DNA of 64,000 bases. Origin: Allobosea sp. TND4EK4 (lineage in GTDB: Bacteria; Pseudomonadota; Alphaproteobacteria; Rhizobiales; Beijerinckiaceae). The first letter of the stretch is position 1. The number at the start of each line of letters is the position of its first letter. The stretch spans positions 248,001 to 312,000 of the forward strand of contig NZ_FTMO01000002.1 of NCBI RefSeq assembly GCF_900156025.1, read 5' to 3'. The notes under the pieces are model-generated. The model searched no databases and was not told the DNA's origin. It saw nothing but the letters and a program-made list of their open reading frames with translations. This document shows positions 58,113 to 64,000 of this stretch, piece by piece. A program made the translations under genes and the position numbers.

Positions 58113-59348
58113 TCAGGCTCCGCGCAGGGCGATCAGCTCGACATCGATCGTCTTGGCCCGGAAGCCGGCCTCGCAATAGCAGAGATAGAATTCCCACAAC
58201 CGCCGGAACGCGTCGTCGAAGCCCAGCGGCGCGATCTCGTGCCAACGTTCATGGAAGCGGCGGCGCCATTCCTTGAGGGTGTGGGCATAGCTCTCGCCGA
58301 AGCCGAGTTCCTCGGCGACCGCGAACCCTGCGGAGGCGGCCTGGCGGCGCAAGGCGGCCACGGACGGCAGGCAGCCGCCGGGGAAGATGTAGCGCTGGAT
58401 GAAGTCGGTACCCTGCTGGTAGCTCTCGAAGATCGCATCCTCGATCGTGATCGCCTGCAGCACCACCCGTCCGCCCGGCTTCAGCGATCGCGCCAGCGTG
58501 GCGAAATAGGACGGCCAATAGGCACGGCCGACCGCCTCGATCATCTCGATCGAGACGATGCGGTCGAACTCGCCGGTGATGTCGCGATAATCCTGCAGCC
58601 GCAGCTCGACCTGCCTGCTCAGCCCCGCCGCATCGACGCGGCTTTGCGCGGCTTCGAGCTGGGCGGGCGACAGCGTGATGGCCGTCACCCGGCAACCTTC
58701 GCGCGCGAGCCGCTCGGCCAGTGCTCCCCAGCCGCAACCGATCTCCAGGACATGCTCGCCCCCGGACAGGTCGAGCATCGCGACGATCCTGTCGAGCCTC
58801 CTCTGCTGGGCGATCTCGAGCGTCTCGGCCGGGTGCGCGTAGAGCGCCGAGGAATACATCATGCTCTCGTCGAGCCAGCGGCGGTAGAAGTCGTTGCCGA
58901 GGTCGTAATGCGCCGTGATGTTGCGGCGGCTTCCCTTGCGGGTGTTGGCGTTGAGCAGGTGCCTCGTGCGGTTGAGCAGGCGAGCGGGCCAGCTGCCGGA
59001 GACGAGTTCGCGCAAGGTAGCGTCGTTCCGCGCGCCGAGCTCGATCAGGGCGGTGAGATCGGGCGTTTGGAGATCGCCGTCGCGATAGGCTTCGGCGAGG
59101 CCGATATCGCCATCGATCAGGAGCCGGCGTATCGAGCGCCAGTTGCGCAGGATCAGGGTCGCCTGCGGGCCGGGCGCGGCGGGGCCGCTGCACAGGCGCT
59201 CGCCATCCGGCGTGAAGATCGTCAGCTGGCCGATCGCGATGCGCGACAGCAACCGGCGCAGGAACCAGCGTGAGAGGCTGAGGCCGCGCGGCAACGCGAA
59301 CTCCTGTGCGGCCAAGCGGAGGGGGCGGTCGGTTTCGGGCCGGCTCAT
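58113..59348 (-). CDS. Cyclopropane-fatty-acyl-phospholipid synthase family methyltransferase
   Basis: A 411-residue CFA-synthase fold enzyme. The N-terminal domain (about 1-120) precedes the SAM-binding domain: ITAHYDLGNDFYRRWLDESM (about 140-159), SAM loop VLEIGCGWGALAERLAREGC (about 193-212), SIEMIEAVGRAYWPSYFATL and the late QRYIFPGGCLPSV. It methylates unsaturated acyl chains of membrane phospholipids. The ATG overlaps the DUF1365 stop by ATGA. With the DUF1365 and FAD genes it forms the operon that elsewhere accompanies rpoE-chrR; related loci make cyclopropane or furan fatty acids. Confidence 0.93.
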   Translation of the reverse strand: MSRPETDRPLRLAAQEFALPRGLSLSRWFLRRLLSRIAIGQLTIFTPDGERLCSGPAAPGPQATLILRNWRSIRRLLIDGDIGLAEAYRDGDLQTPDLTALIELGARNDATLRELVSGSWPARLLNRTRHLLNANTRKGSRRNITAHYDLGNDFYRRWLDESMMYSSALYAHPAETLEIAQQRRLDRIVAMLDLSGGEHVLEIGCGWGALAERLAREGCRVTAITLSPAQLEAAQSRVDAAGLSRQVELRLQDYRDITGEFDRIVSIEMIEAVGRAYWPSYFATLARSLKPGGRVVLQAITIEDAIFESYQQGTDFIQRYIFPGGCLPSVAALRRQAASAGFAVAEELGFGESYAHTLKEWRRRFHERWHEIAPLGFDDAFRRLWEFYLCYCEAGFRAKTIDVELIALRGA

Positions 59349-60148
59349 GGCTGCAACGGTCCTTTCGCATGGGGTGCCGCGGCGCTGCCGAGGGTGAAGC
59401 CGCGGGCCGGCGCTGCCGGATGAGGCCGCCAGCGGATCCGCTTCGCCAGCAGCCGCACGGCGTGCCAGTGAATGGCGGCAGTCACCTTGAGGGTGAGGAG
59501 CGGATGCGTGACCAGCAGGCGCAGCAGCGCGGTATCGCTCAGGGCCACCCGTTCGCCGCTCAGAACAGCCGCGATCATGCGGCCTTCGCCGTCCTGGGCG
59601 TCGATGGCGATGGAGACACGCGCGTCGGGCGGCGTGACCGTGAAGGCGTAGCGCATGTCGAGTCCCATGAAGGGCGAGACATGGAAGACCTTCCCGGCCT
59701 CCTGCCGCAGCACACCGCCGTCGAGGACGGCCGGAGCGACATAGCTGTGGACCTCGCCGAAGGTGTTGTGCACCTCGTAGACGGTCGCGCACAGGCTGCC
59801 GTCGCGGCGGTAGCAGAAATACGTGCTGAGCGGGTTGAAGGCATAGCCGAGGATGCGCGGCATGGTCAGCAGCCGGATCGGCCCGCCATCATGCGCGATC
59901 CCGGCCTCGGCCAGCATCGCCTCGACCTGCGGCCGCAGCGGCTTCCCGCTGCGGTCCCCGTAATCCGCATCGCGGAAGCTGTAGAGGTTGAAGCGGTCGC
60001 GCGAGAACAGCCTGAGCTCGCCCGCGAGCCCGTCGATCTCGTCGAGGTCGAGCAGCGTCCAGAACACGCGGTAGGACAATGCATGGGGCCGGGGCCGGAA
60101 GCGGTGGTGTCGCACCCGGCCGACATAGAGGGCGGAACGCTCTTTCAC
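59345..60148 (-). CDS. DUF1365 family protein
   Basis: A 267-residue cytoplasmic protein. Pattern: RSALYVGRVRHHRFRPRPHA, then FNPLSTYFCYRRDGSLCATV (about 101-120), VEVHNTFGE-like YEVHNTFGEVHSYV and FHVSPFMGLDMRYAFTV. The family is almost always next to a CFA-synthase-like gene and an FAD amine oxidoreductase; its reaction is unknown and lipid modification is inferred. GTG start at 60148 overlaps the FAD gene stop; it overlaps the Cfa start by 4 bp. Confidence 0.9.
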   Translation of the reverse strand: MKERSALYVGRVRHHRFRPRPHALSYRVFWTLLDLDEIDGLAGELRLFSRDRFNLYSFRDADYGDRSGKPLRPQVEAMLAEAGIAHDGGPIRLLTMPRILGYAFNPLSTYFCYRRDGSLCATVYEVHNTFGEVHSYVAPAVLDGGVLRQEAGKVFHVSPFMGLDMRYAFTVTPPDARVSIAIDAQDGEGRMIAAVLSGERVALSDTALLRLLVTHPLLTLKVTAAIHWHAVRLLAKRIRWRPHPAAPARGFTLGSAAAPHAKGPLQP

Positions 60149-61485
60149 GCAGCCCGCTCCAGCGGCAGCGAGGCCGGAATGCGTCCCGACTCGTCGCGCA
60201 CCTGCCAGGGCCTCCGCACGCCGCCGAGCGCTTCGGCGACGGCAAGACCGGCCTGCAGGCCATCCTCATGGAAGCCCGAGCCGAAATAGGCGCCGCAGAA
60301 CCAGCTCCGCCGGGCGCCCTGCAGCGACCAGAGGCTTTGCTGCGCGCCGAGTGCGGCGGCGTCGAACAACGGGTGCTCGTACATCTCCTCATGCAGGACC
60401 GTCCCGGCGCGCAGGGTCTCCGGCGGGTTGAGGGTGACGAAGAGGGGCTGCGCCTCAGGCAGGCCCTGAAGCCGGTTCATCCAGTAGGTGACCGCGCAGG
60501 CTGCGTCAGGCCGGACCCGCTCGCCGAGATGGTTCCAGCTCGCCCAGGCCCGGCGACGCTTCGGCATCAGCGCCGCATCGCCATGCAGCACGGCCCGGTT
60601 GCGGCTGTAGCGGAAGGCGCCGAGGGCTTCGCTCTCCGCCGTCCCGGGATCGGCCAGCATCGCGAGAGCCTGGTCGGCATGGCAGGCGAAGACGACATGG
60701 TCGAAGCTCTCGCTCCAGCCTTCGCCGGTCAGCACGACGTCGTTGGGCCCGCGCCGGACCTGCCGCACCGGGGCGGCCGTTCTGGCTTCGCCGGAGAAAG
60801 CCGCGCGCAGCTTCTGCACATAGACATCGCTGCCACCGCTCACTGTTCGCCAGACCGGCCTGTCGGTGAGCTTGAGCAGCCCGTGATTGTGATGGAAGCG
60901 GAGGAAGGCGGCGGCCGGATAGGACAGGATTTCCGCGCAAGGCGCCGACCAGATCGCGGCGGCCATCGGCAGGAGATGATCGTCGCGGAACGCCTCGCCA
61001 TAGCCGCCGGCGGCGAGATAATCACCGAGCGAAAGACCTGGGGCGACGTCGGCGGCCGCATCGCGGGAGGCGTTGCGATAGAAGCGGGTGAGGTCCCGCA
61101 GCATCGACCAGAAGCGCGGGCGCACCAGATTGCCGCGTTGGGCGAAGAGACCATCCAGGCTGGTGCCGCTATATTCGAGCTGCCCCGCGTCGAGCGAGAC
61201 GGCGAAGGACATCTCCGTCGGCTGCGTCGCGACGCCGAGATGCTCCATCAGCGCGGCGAAGTTCGGATAGGTCGACTCGTTATAGACGATGAAGCCCGTA
61301 TCGACCGGGGTTTCCCCGGCAGGCCCGGAGATGCGTACGGTGTTCGCGTGCCCGCCGAGGCGGGGCGCCGCCTCGAACAGCACGACCTCATGCGCCTGTC
61401 CCAGAAGCCATGCGGCCGAGAGACCCGAGATACCGGCGCCGATCACGGCGATCCTCATCGGCCTGTACTGCGCTCGCCCCATCAT
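60145..61485 (-). CDS. FAD-dependent amine oxidase family oxidoreductase
   Basis: About 446 residues. The FAD dinucleotide motif is IAVIGAGISGLSAAWLLGQA (about 12-31), followed by RLGGHANTVRI, DTGFIVYNESTYPNF and a C-terminal FCGAYFGSGFHEDGLQAGLA that closes the FAD site. It is a flavin amine oxidase-like or desaturase-like enzyme, likely acting on lipids with its operon partners. The start is uncertain: ATG 61485 follows GAGAGCGG, whereas the ATG at 61503 would lie at or before the predicted transcript start; ATG 61458 is also possible. First gene of the operon with DUF1365 and Cfa. Confidence 0.9.
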   Translation of the reverse strand: MMGRAQYRPMRIAVIGAGISGLSAAWLLGQAHEVVLFEAAPRLGGHANTVRISGPAGETPVDTGFIVYNESTYPNFAALMEHLGVATQPTEMSFAVSLDAGQLEYSGTSLDGLFAQRGNLVRPRFWSMLRDLTRFYRNASRDAAADVAPGLSLGDYLAAGGYGEAFRDDHLLPMAAAIWSAPCAEILSYPAAAFLRFHHNHGLLKLTDRPVWRTVSGGSDVYVQKLRAAFSGEARTAAPVRQVRRGPNDVVLTGEGWSESFDHVVFACHADQALAMLADPGTAESEALGAFRYSRNRAVLHGDAALMPKRRRAWASWNHLGERVRPDAACAVTYWMNRLQGLPEAQPLFVTLNPPETLRAGTVLHEEMYEHPLFDAAALGAQQSLWSLQGARRSWFCGAYFGSGFHEDGLQAGLAVAEALGGVRRPWQVRDESGRIPASLPLERAA

Positions 61486-61509
61486 CCGCTCTCGATTGTC
61501 CATGTCGGC

Positions 61510-61537
61510 TATACGCGGGGCGCGTCGGACTGGATTT
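61510..61537 (-). promoter_or_regulatory. Candidate RpoE-type ECF promoter of the FAD-DUF1365-Cfa operon
   Basis: On the minus strand: AAATCC (61537-61532), 16 bases, then CGTATA (61515-61510). The spacing between ATCC and CGTAT is identical to that ahead of rpoE (62672-62699). It lies just upstream of the FAD gene. Weaker -35 (AAATCC rather than TGATCC). Confidence 0.65.
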
Positions 61538-61644
61538 GTCTCGCGGGCCAACAAAACCGTGGATCCCGGTGACCCGCCCCCGGCTTTCCTGCGTAACCGA
61601 AGAAGCCCGCTTTCCGGTAAGGGCCTGCCGCGGAGACATGGCAC

Positions 61645-62229
61645 ATGAAGCGTCTGACAGCGGCGATCGGCGCCTATGCGGCACATCGCGATCCGCGGGC
61701 CGCCATCGCCAACACCGTCGCGCTGGTCATCGTCTCGAACCAGCCCTTCTATCCGCTCTATCTGTATTGGGCGGTCTCGCCGGCCATCGCGCCGTCCTAC
61801 CTCACATTCCTGTCGACGCCTCTCTTTTCCGCCGTTCCACTCGCCATGCGGCGAAGCCCGGTTCTCGGCCGCTCGCTGCTTGTCCTGGCCGGGATCGGCA
61901 ACACTTTGCTCTGCCGGGCCGCCTTCGGTCCCGGTTCTGGGGTCGAGGTCTTCCTGTTCCCCTGCATCATGCTGGCAATGCTGCTGTTCCGGCGCTCCGA
62001 GCGCGGCTTGGCCATCGCTTTCACGGCGCTCGGCTTCGGCGCCTGTCTGCTGCCGGCCTCGCTGCTGGGGGCGCCGCTTCATGTCTATCAGCCGGCGGAA
62101 TACGTGGCCTTGCAGCGCCTGAACTTTCTGAGCGCGGCCTCGCTGACCGCACTGATCGGCTGGCTCTTCGTCACCCGGCCCGGCACGAATTCGCCTCCGG
62201 ACGAAACCGACCGGACCACCGGAGCGTAG
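61645..62229 (+). CDS. Hypothetical multi-pass membrane protein
   Basis: A 194-residue protein with about five hydrophobic segments (about 20-45, 52-68, 77-90, 103-118, 120-142 and a last at 155-175) and a short charged tail. It has no recognised family signature; it resembles bare membrane-sensor modules without the output domain. It begins 159 bp from the divergent FAD gene and is followed 30 bp later by the DUF2147 gene, so co-transcription is possible. No ECF-like element with N16 spacing was found ahead of it. Confidence 0.65.
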   Translation: MKRLTAAIGAYAAHRDPRAAIANTVALVIVSNQPFYPLYLYWAVSPAIAPSYLTFLSTPLFSAVPLAMRRSPVLGRSLLVLAGIGNTLLCRAAFGPGSGVEVFLFPCIMLAMLLFRRSERGLAIAFTALGFGACLLPASLLGAPLHVYQPAEYVALQRLNFLSAASLTALIGWLFVTRPGTNSPPDETDRTTGA

Positions 62230-62259
62230 ACAGCAGGCACGCCCAGAAAGGAGATCGTC

Positions 62260-62625
62260 ATGACGCGCCTTGTTGCTTTGGCCCTGGTCGCCCTTTCCGC
62301 CAGCGGGGCGGCTGCCAACGGTATCGACGGGACCTGGCTGCGCGACGACGGCAATGCCCGCGTCCGCATCGCACCCTGCGGCGACAAGGTCTGCGCCACC
62401 AATCTCTGGATCGGCGACACCAGCAAGGGTGAGGAGGTCGGCGACAAGCTGGTCATGACGCTGGCCAGGCAGCCTGACGGCACCTTCTCCGGCAGCGCCT
62501 ACGACGCCAAGCGGGACCGAAGCTACGCAATGACCATCATCGCCAGGGAAGGCGAGTTGACGACCCGCGGCTGCATCGTCGGCGGCCTTCTTTGCCGGGA
62601 CGTGAACTGGACGGCAGCCCCGTGA
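62260..62625 (+). CDS. DUF2147 secreted protein
   Basis: A 121-residue protein with a Sec signal peptide (MTRLVALALVALSASGAAAN). The DUF2147 pattern is clear: GIDGTWLRDDGNARVRIAPC, GDKVCATNLWIGD and the paired cysteines in TTRGCIVGGLLCRDVNWTA. Periplasmic, role unknown. AGAAAGGAGA precedes the ATG at 62260. It lies between the membrane-protein gene and rpoE. Confidence 0.88.
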   Translation: MTRLVALALVALSASGAAANGIDGTWLRDDGNARVRIAPCGDKVCATNLWIGDTSKGEEVGDKLVMTLARQPDGTFSGSAYDAKRDRSYAMTIIAREGELTTRGCIVGGLLCRDVNWTAAP

Positions 62626-62671
62626 ACCAGTGCCGCGTGAGCCGGTGCCGAAGGTATGGCCGCGCCTCCTG

Positions 62672-62699
62672 TGATCCGACCTGACGAGATCCGCGTATC
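62672..62699 (+). promoter_or_regulatory. Candidate autoregulated ECF promoter of rpoE-chrR
   Basis: TGATCC (62672-62677), 16 bases, CGTATC (62694-62699). The -35 TGATCC matches the known consensus for RpoE of the ChrR-controlled ECF11 group. The transcript would begin near 62706, so the annotated start further downstream gives a normal leader. Confidence 0.75.
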
Positions 62700-62756
62700 T
62701 GTCCTATGGTTCCCGCACTCGCCCTGAATGTCGATGGGATGCGCAAGGCGAGAGCC

Positions 62757-63326
62757 ATGGTGCAGAGAGGCCGGTCCGTCGTCTTGTTCGACCCCAATCG
62801 ATTGATAGCCGCCATCGCCCGCTCGGGCGACAGGCAGGCTTTTGCCGAGCTGTTCGACCATTTCGCGCCGCGCGTGAAGGGACTGCTGATGCGCGGCGGG
62901 GCCTCGGCTGAGCTCGCCGAGGAGGTCGCTCAGGAGGCGCTGCTGGCGGTGTGGCGAAAGGCGGCCCTCTTCGATCCGACAAAAGCCAGTGCCTCGACCT
63001 GGATCGCCACGATCGCGCGCAACCTGCGCATCGACATCGCCCGCCGCGAGACACGCTCGCGCCTGTCGCAAGTTTACGAGATTTTGGATGAAGAAGACCC
63101 CGAACGCCCCGATGATGTGCTGTCCGGCGCCGAGCGCGAGGCGCGCGTGCGTGCCGCGATGAACCATCTTTCGCCCGATCAATACCGCGTGGTCGAGCTC
63201 GCCTTTCTGGAAGGCTTCAGCCACCAGGATGTCGCAAAGCGTCTGGCCATTCCGCTGGGAACCGTGAAATCCCGCTTGAGGCTGGCGCTTTCGCATCTGC
63301 GCGGCCGGCTGGAGGATTTGCGATGA
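62757..63326 (+). CDS. rpoE: ECF sigma factor, RpoE (ChrR-partner type)
   Basis: A 189-residue sigma-70 family ECF protein. Region 2 (about 22-90) has RQAFAELFDHFAPRVKGLLM and ASTWIATIARNLRIDIARRE. Region 4 (about 130-185) has YRVVELAFLEGFSHQDVAKR followed by LAIPLGTVKSRLRLALSHLR. The ATG at 62757 is preferred because AAGGCGAG precedes it and upstream ATGs at 62706 and 62739 fall at or near the predicted transcript start. Overlaps chrR by ATGA. In Rhodobacter this pair responds to singlet oxygen; the same role is inferred. Confidence 0.93.
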   Translation: MVQRGRSVVLFDPNRLIAAIARSGDRQAFAELFDHFAPRVKGLLMRGGASAELAEEVAQEALLAVWRKAALFDPTKASASTWIATIARNLRIDIARRETRSRLSQVYEILDEEDPERPDDVLSGAEREARVRAAMNHLSPDQYRVVELAFLEGFSHQDVAKRLAIPLGTVKSRLRLALSHLRGRLEDLR

Positions 63327-63946
63327 GCGTCGTCCATCGCCCCTCGGACGAAACGCTCGCCGCCTTCGCGGGCGGGCAGCTCGATGAAGGGCTGGCCGTG
63401 GTCGTGGCCTGCCATGTCGCCGCCGATCGCCGCAGCCGCGAGCGCGTGCACGAGCTCGAGGCCGTGCAGGGCGCCTTGCTGGACCGGGTCGAGCCCGTGC
63501 CGATGACGGCCGGGCCGCCGGATCCGGAGCACAGGACGCCGGCCGGGCCTCACGATCCGGCAGGTTTGCCCACCGAGCCGGAAATGCCGGCGGTCCTGCG
63601 CCCCTATGGCCTCGGCCCGTGGCGGCCGATCGGCATCCGCATCGCCATGCGGCGCGTCGACGTCCCCCGCGCCGAGGCGCGCGTCTTCATGCTGCGCGCC
63701 GGGCCCGGCATCGCCCTGCCGCACCACAAGCACACCGGGTTCGAATGGACCACGATCCTCTCCGGCGCCTATGAGCATGAATATGGACGCTACGCGGCCG
63801 GCGATTTCGACGAGGCCGATGCGGAGCATGTGCATACGCCGCGCGTCGATCCCGTCGAAGGATGCACCTGCATCGTCGCGATGACCGGCGGCGTGCAGTT
63901 GCAGGGCTGGCTTGGCCGGCTGCTGCAACCGCTGGTGCGGTTTTGA
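63323..63946 (+). CDS. chrR: ChrR-family anti-sigma factor with altered N-terminal zinc site
   Basis: A 207-residue anti-sigma factor. The N-terminal anti-sigma domain (about 1-80) begins HRPSDETLAAFAGGQLDEG. The C-terminal cupin (about 95-200) has zinc-type ligands in LPHHKHTGFEWTTILSG and HVHTP. Of the four residues that bind zinc in the Rhodobacter anti-sigma domain, His5 and His31 remain but positions 35 and 38 are Asp and Ser (ACHVAADRRSRE). It may bind zinc differently or not at all in that domain. The ATGA overlap with rpoE implies coupled production. Confidence 0.92.
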   Translation: MSVVHRPSDETLAAFAGGQLDEGLAVVVACHVAADRRSRERVHELEAVQGALLDRVEPVPMTAGPPDPEHRTPAGPHDPAGLPTEPEMPAVLRPYGLGPWRPIGIRIAMRRVDVPRAEARVFMLRAGPGIALPHHKHTGFEWTTILSGAYEHEYGRYAAGDFDEADAEHVHTPRVDPVEGCTCIVAMTGGVQLQGWLGRLLQPLVRF

Positions 63947-64000
63947 CGCTCGCATCCTTCGCAGCAGCCCTTGTTTTCGTGGCAGCGGCGATGTCGGCCT
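63943..64000 (+). CDS. Possible start of a further gene, cut by the window edge
   Basis: A TTG at 63943 overlapping the chrR stop opens a frame that reads MTLASFAAALVFVAAAMSA to the edge, a hydrophobic helix or signal-like start. A TTGA overlap like this occurs in coupled operons. Too short to identify. It could be the next gene of the stress operon, or an accidental frame. Confidence 0.3.
   Translation, partial: MTLASFAAALVFVAAAMSA

Overview
The window reads as chromosomal DNA of a GC-rich alphaproteobacterium of the order Hyphomicrobiales; a Bosea-like organism is my best guess. The grounds are the very high GC and codon bias, short palindromic repeats between genes, a DjlA-like/amidase pair, an ArsR-methyltransferase fusion ahead of metF-metH, a complete chemotaxis operon and an RpoE-ChrR pair. 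No rRNA, tRNA, phage, IS element or CRISPR array was seen, so the taxonomic call is inference.

Layout. 0.1-3.9 kb: DjlA-like co-chaperone, AmpD-type amidase, a degenerate PAS-GGDEF protein, a WrbA-like flavoprotein and a PhnA-domain protein. 4.1-9.8 kb: a methionine-cycle operon on the minus strand (ArsR-methyltransferase regulator, metF, metH) with a 16-bp perfect palindrome in front. 10-25.4 kb: housekeeping and accessory genes, including a MOSC protein, cold-shock protein, GH3 beta-glucosidase, YitT, L-lactate dehydrogenase, DUF1028, an orphan Tat-exported peptide-binding protein, EttA, a class C beta-lactamase-like hydrolase, an MBL-fold hydrolase and an aldo/keto reductase. 25.5-29.9 kb: a coupled FliK-like/FlhB-tail/acetyltransferase trio, MogA and a glutathione peroxidase.

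30.1-40.6 kb is a minus-strand chemotaxis cluster. In transcription order it holds a soluble receptor, a divergent receiver, STAS, CheY, CheA, CheW, a membrane receptor, CheR, CheD, CheB and a second CheY-like receiver, mostly with tight or overlapping junctions. A Tat-exported superoxide dismutase and a fosmidomycin-resistance-type MFS pump follow.

43.3-54.8 kb is an amino-sugar and peptidoglycan-recycling island. Minus strand: murQ, gntR, a SIS-domain sugar isomerase/deaminase and nagA, overlapping head to tail, plus a separate anmK. Divergent plus strand: a peptide-type ABC binding protein, two permeases, a GNAT, a MurA and a BadF-type sugar kinase. Together they could take anhydro-MurNAc and GlcNAc to fructose-6-phosphate, but no ABC ATPase is present. 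Both promoter regions carry a TGGWC-N6-TGGTC direct repeat, a candidate operator for the GntR protein.

54.8-58.1 kb: a LysR regulator divergent from an aldo/keto reductase and an MFS transporter. 58.1-64 kb looks like an RpoE-ChrR (singlet-oxygen type) stress module. The rpoE-chrR pair lies on the plus strand, and an oppositely oriented FAD oxidoreductase-DUF1365-cyclopropane synthase operon has a promoter-like ATCC-N16-CGTAT element with the same spacing as the one ahead of rpoE. The ChrR lacks the two cysteines normally used in its N-terminal zinc site.

Families of palindromic repeats lie between many genes. One copy of a 150-bp element runs into the 3' end of the GNAT gene at 52.5 kb and supplies its stop codon.
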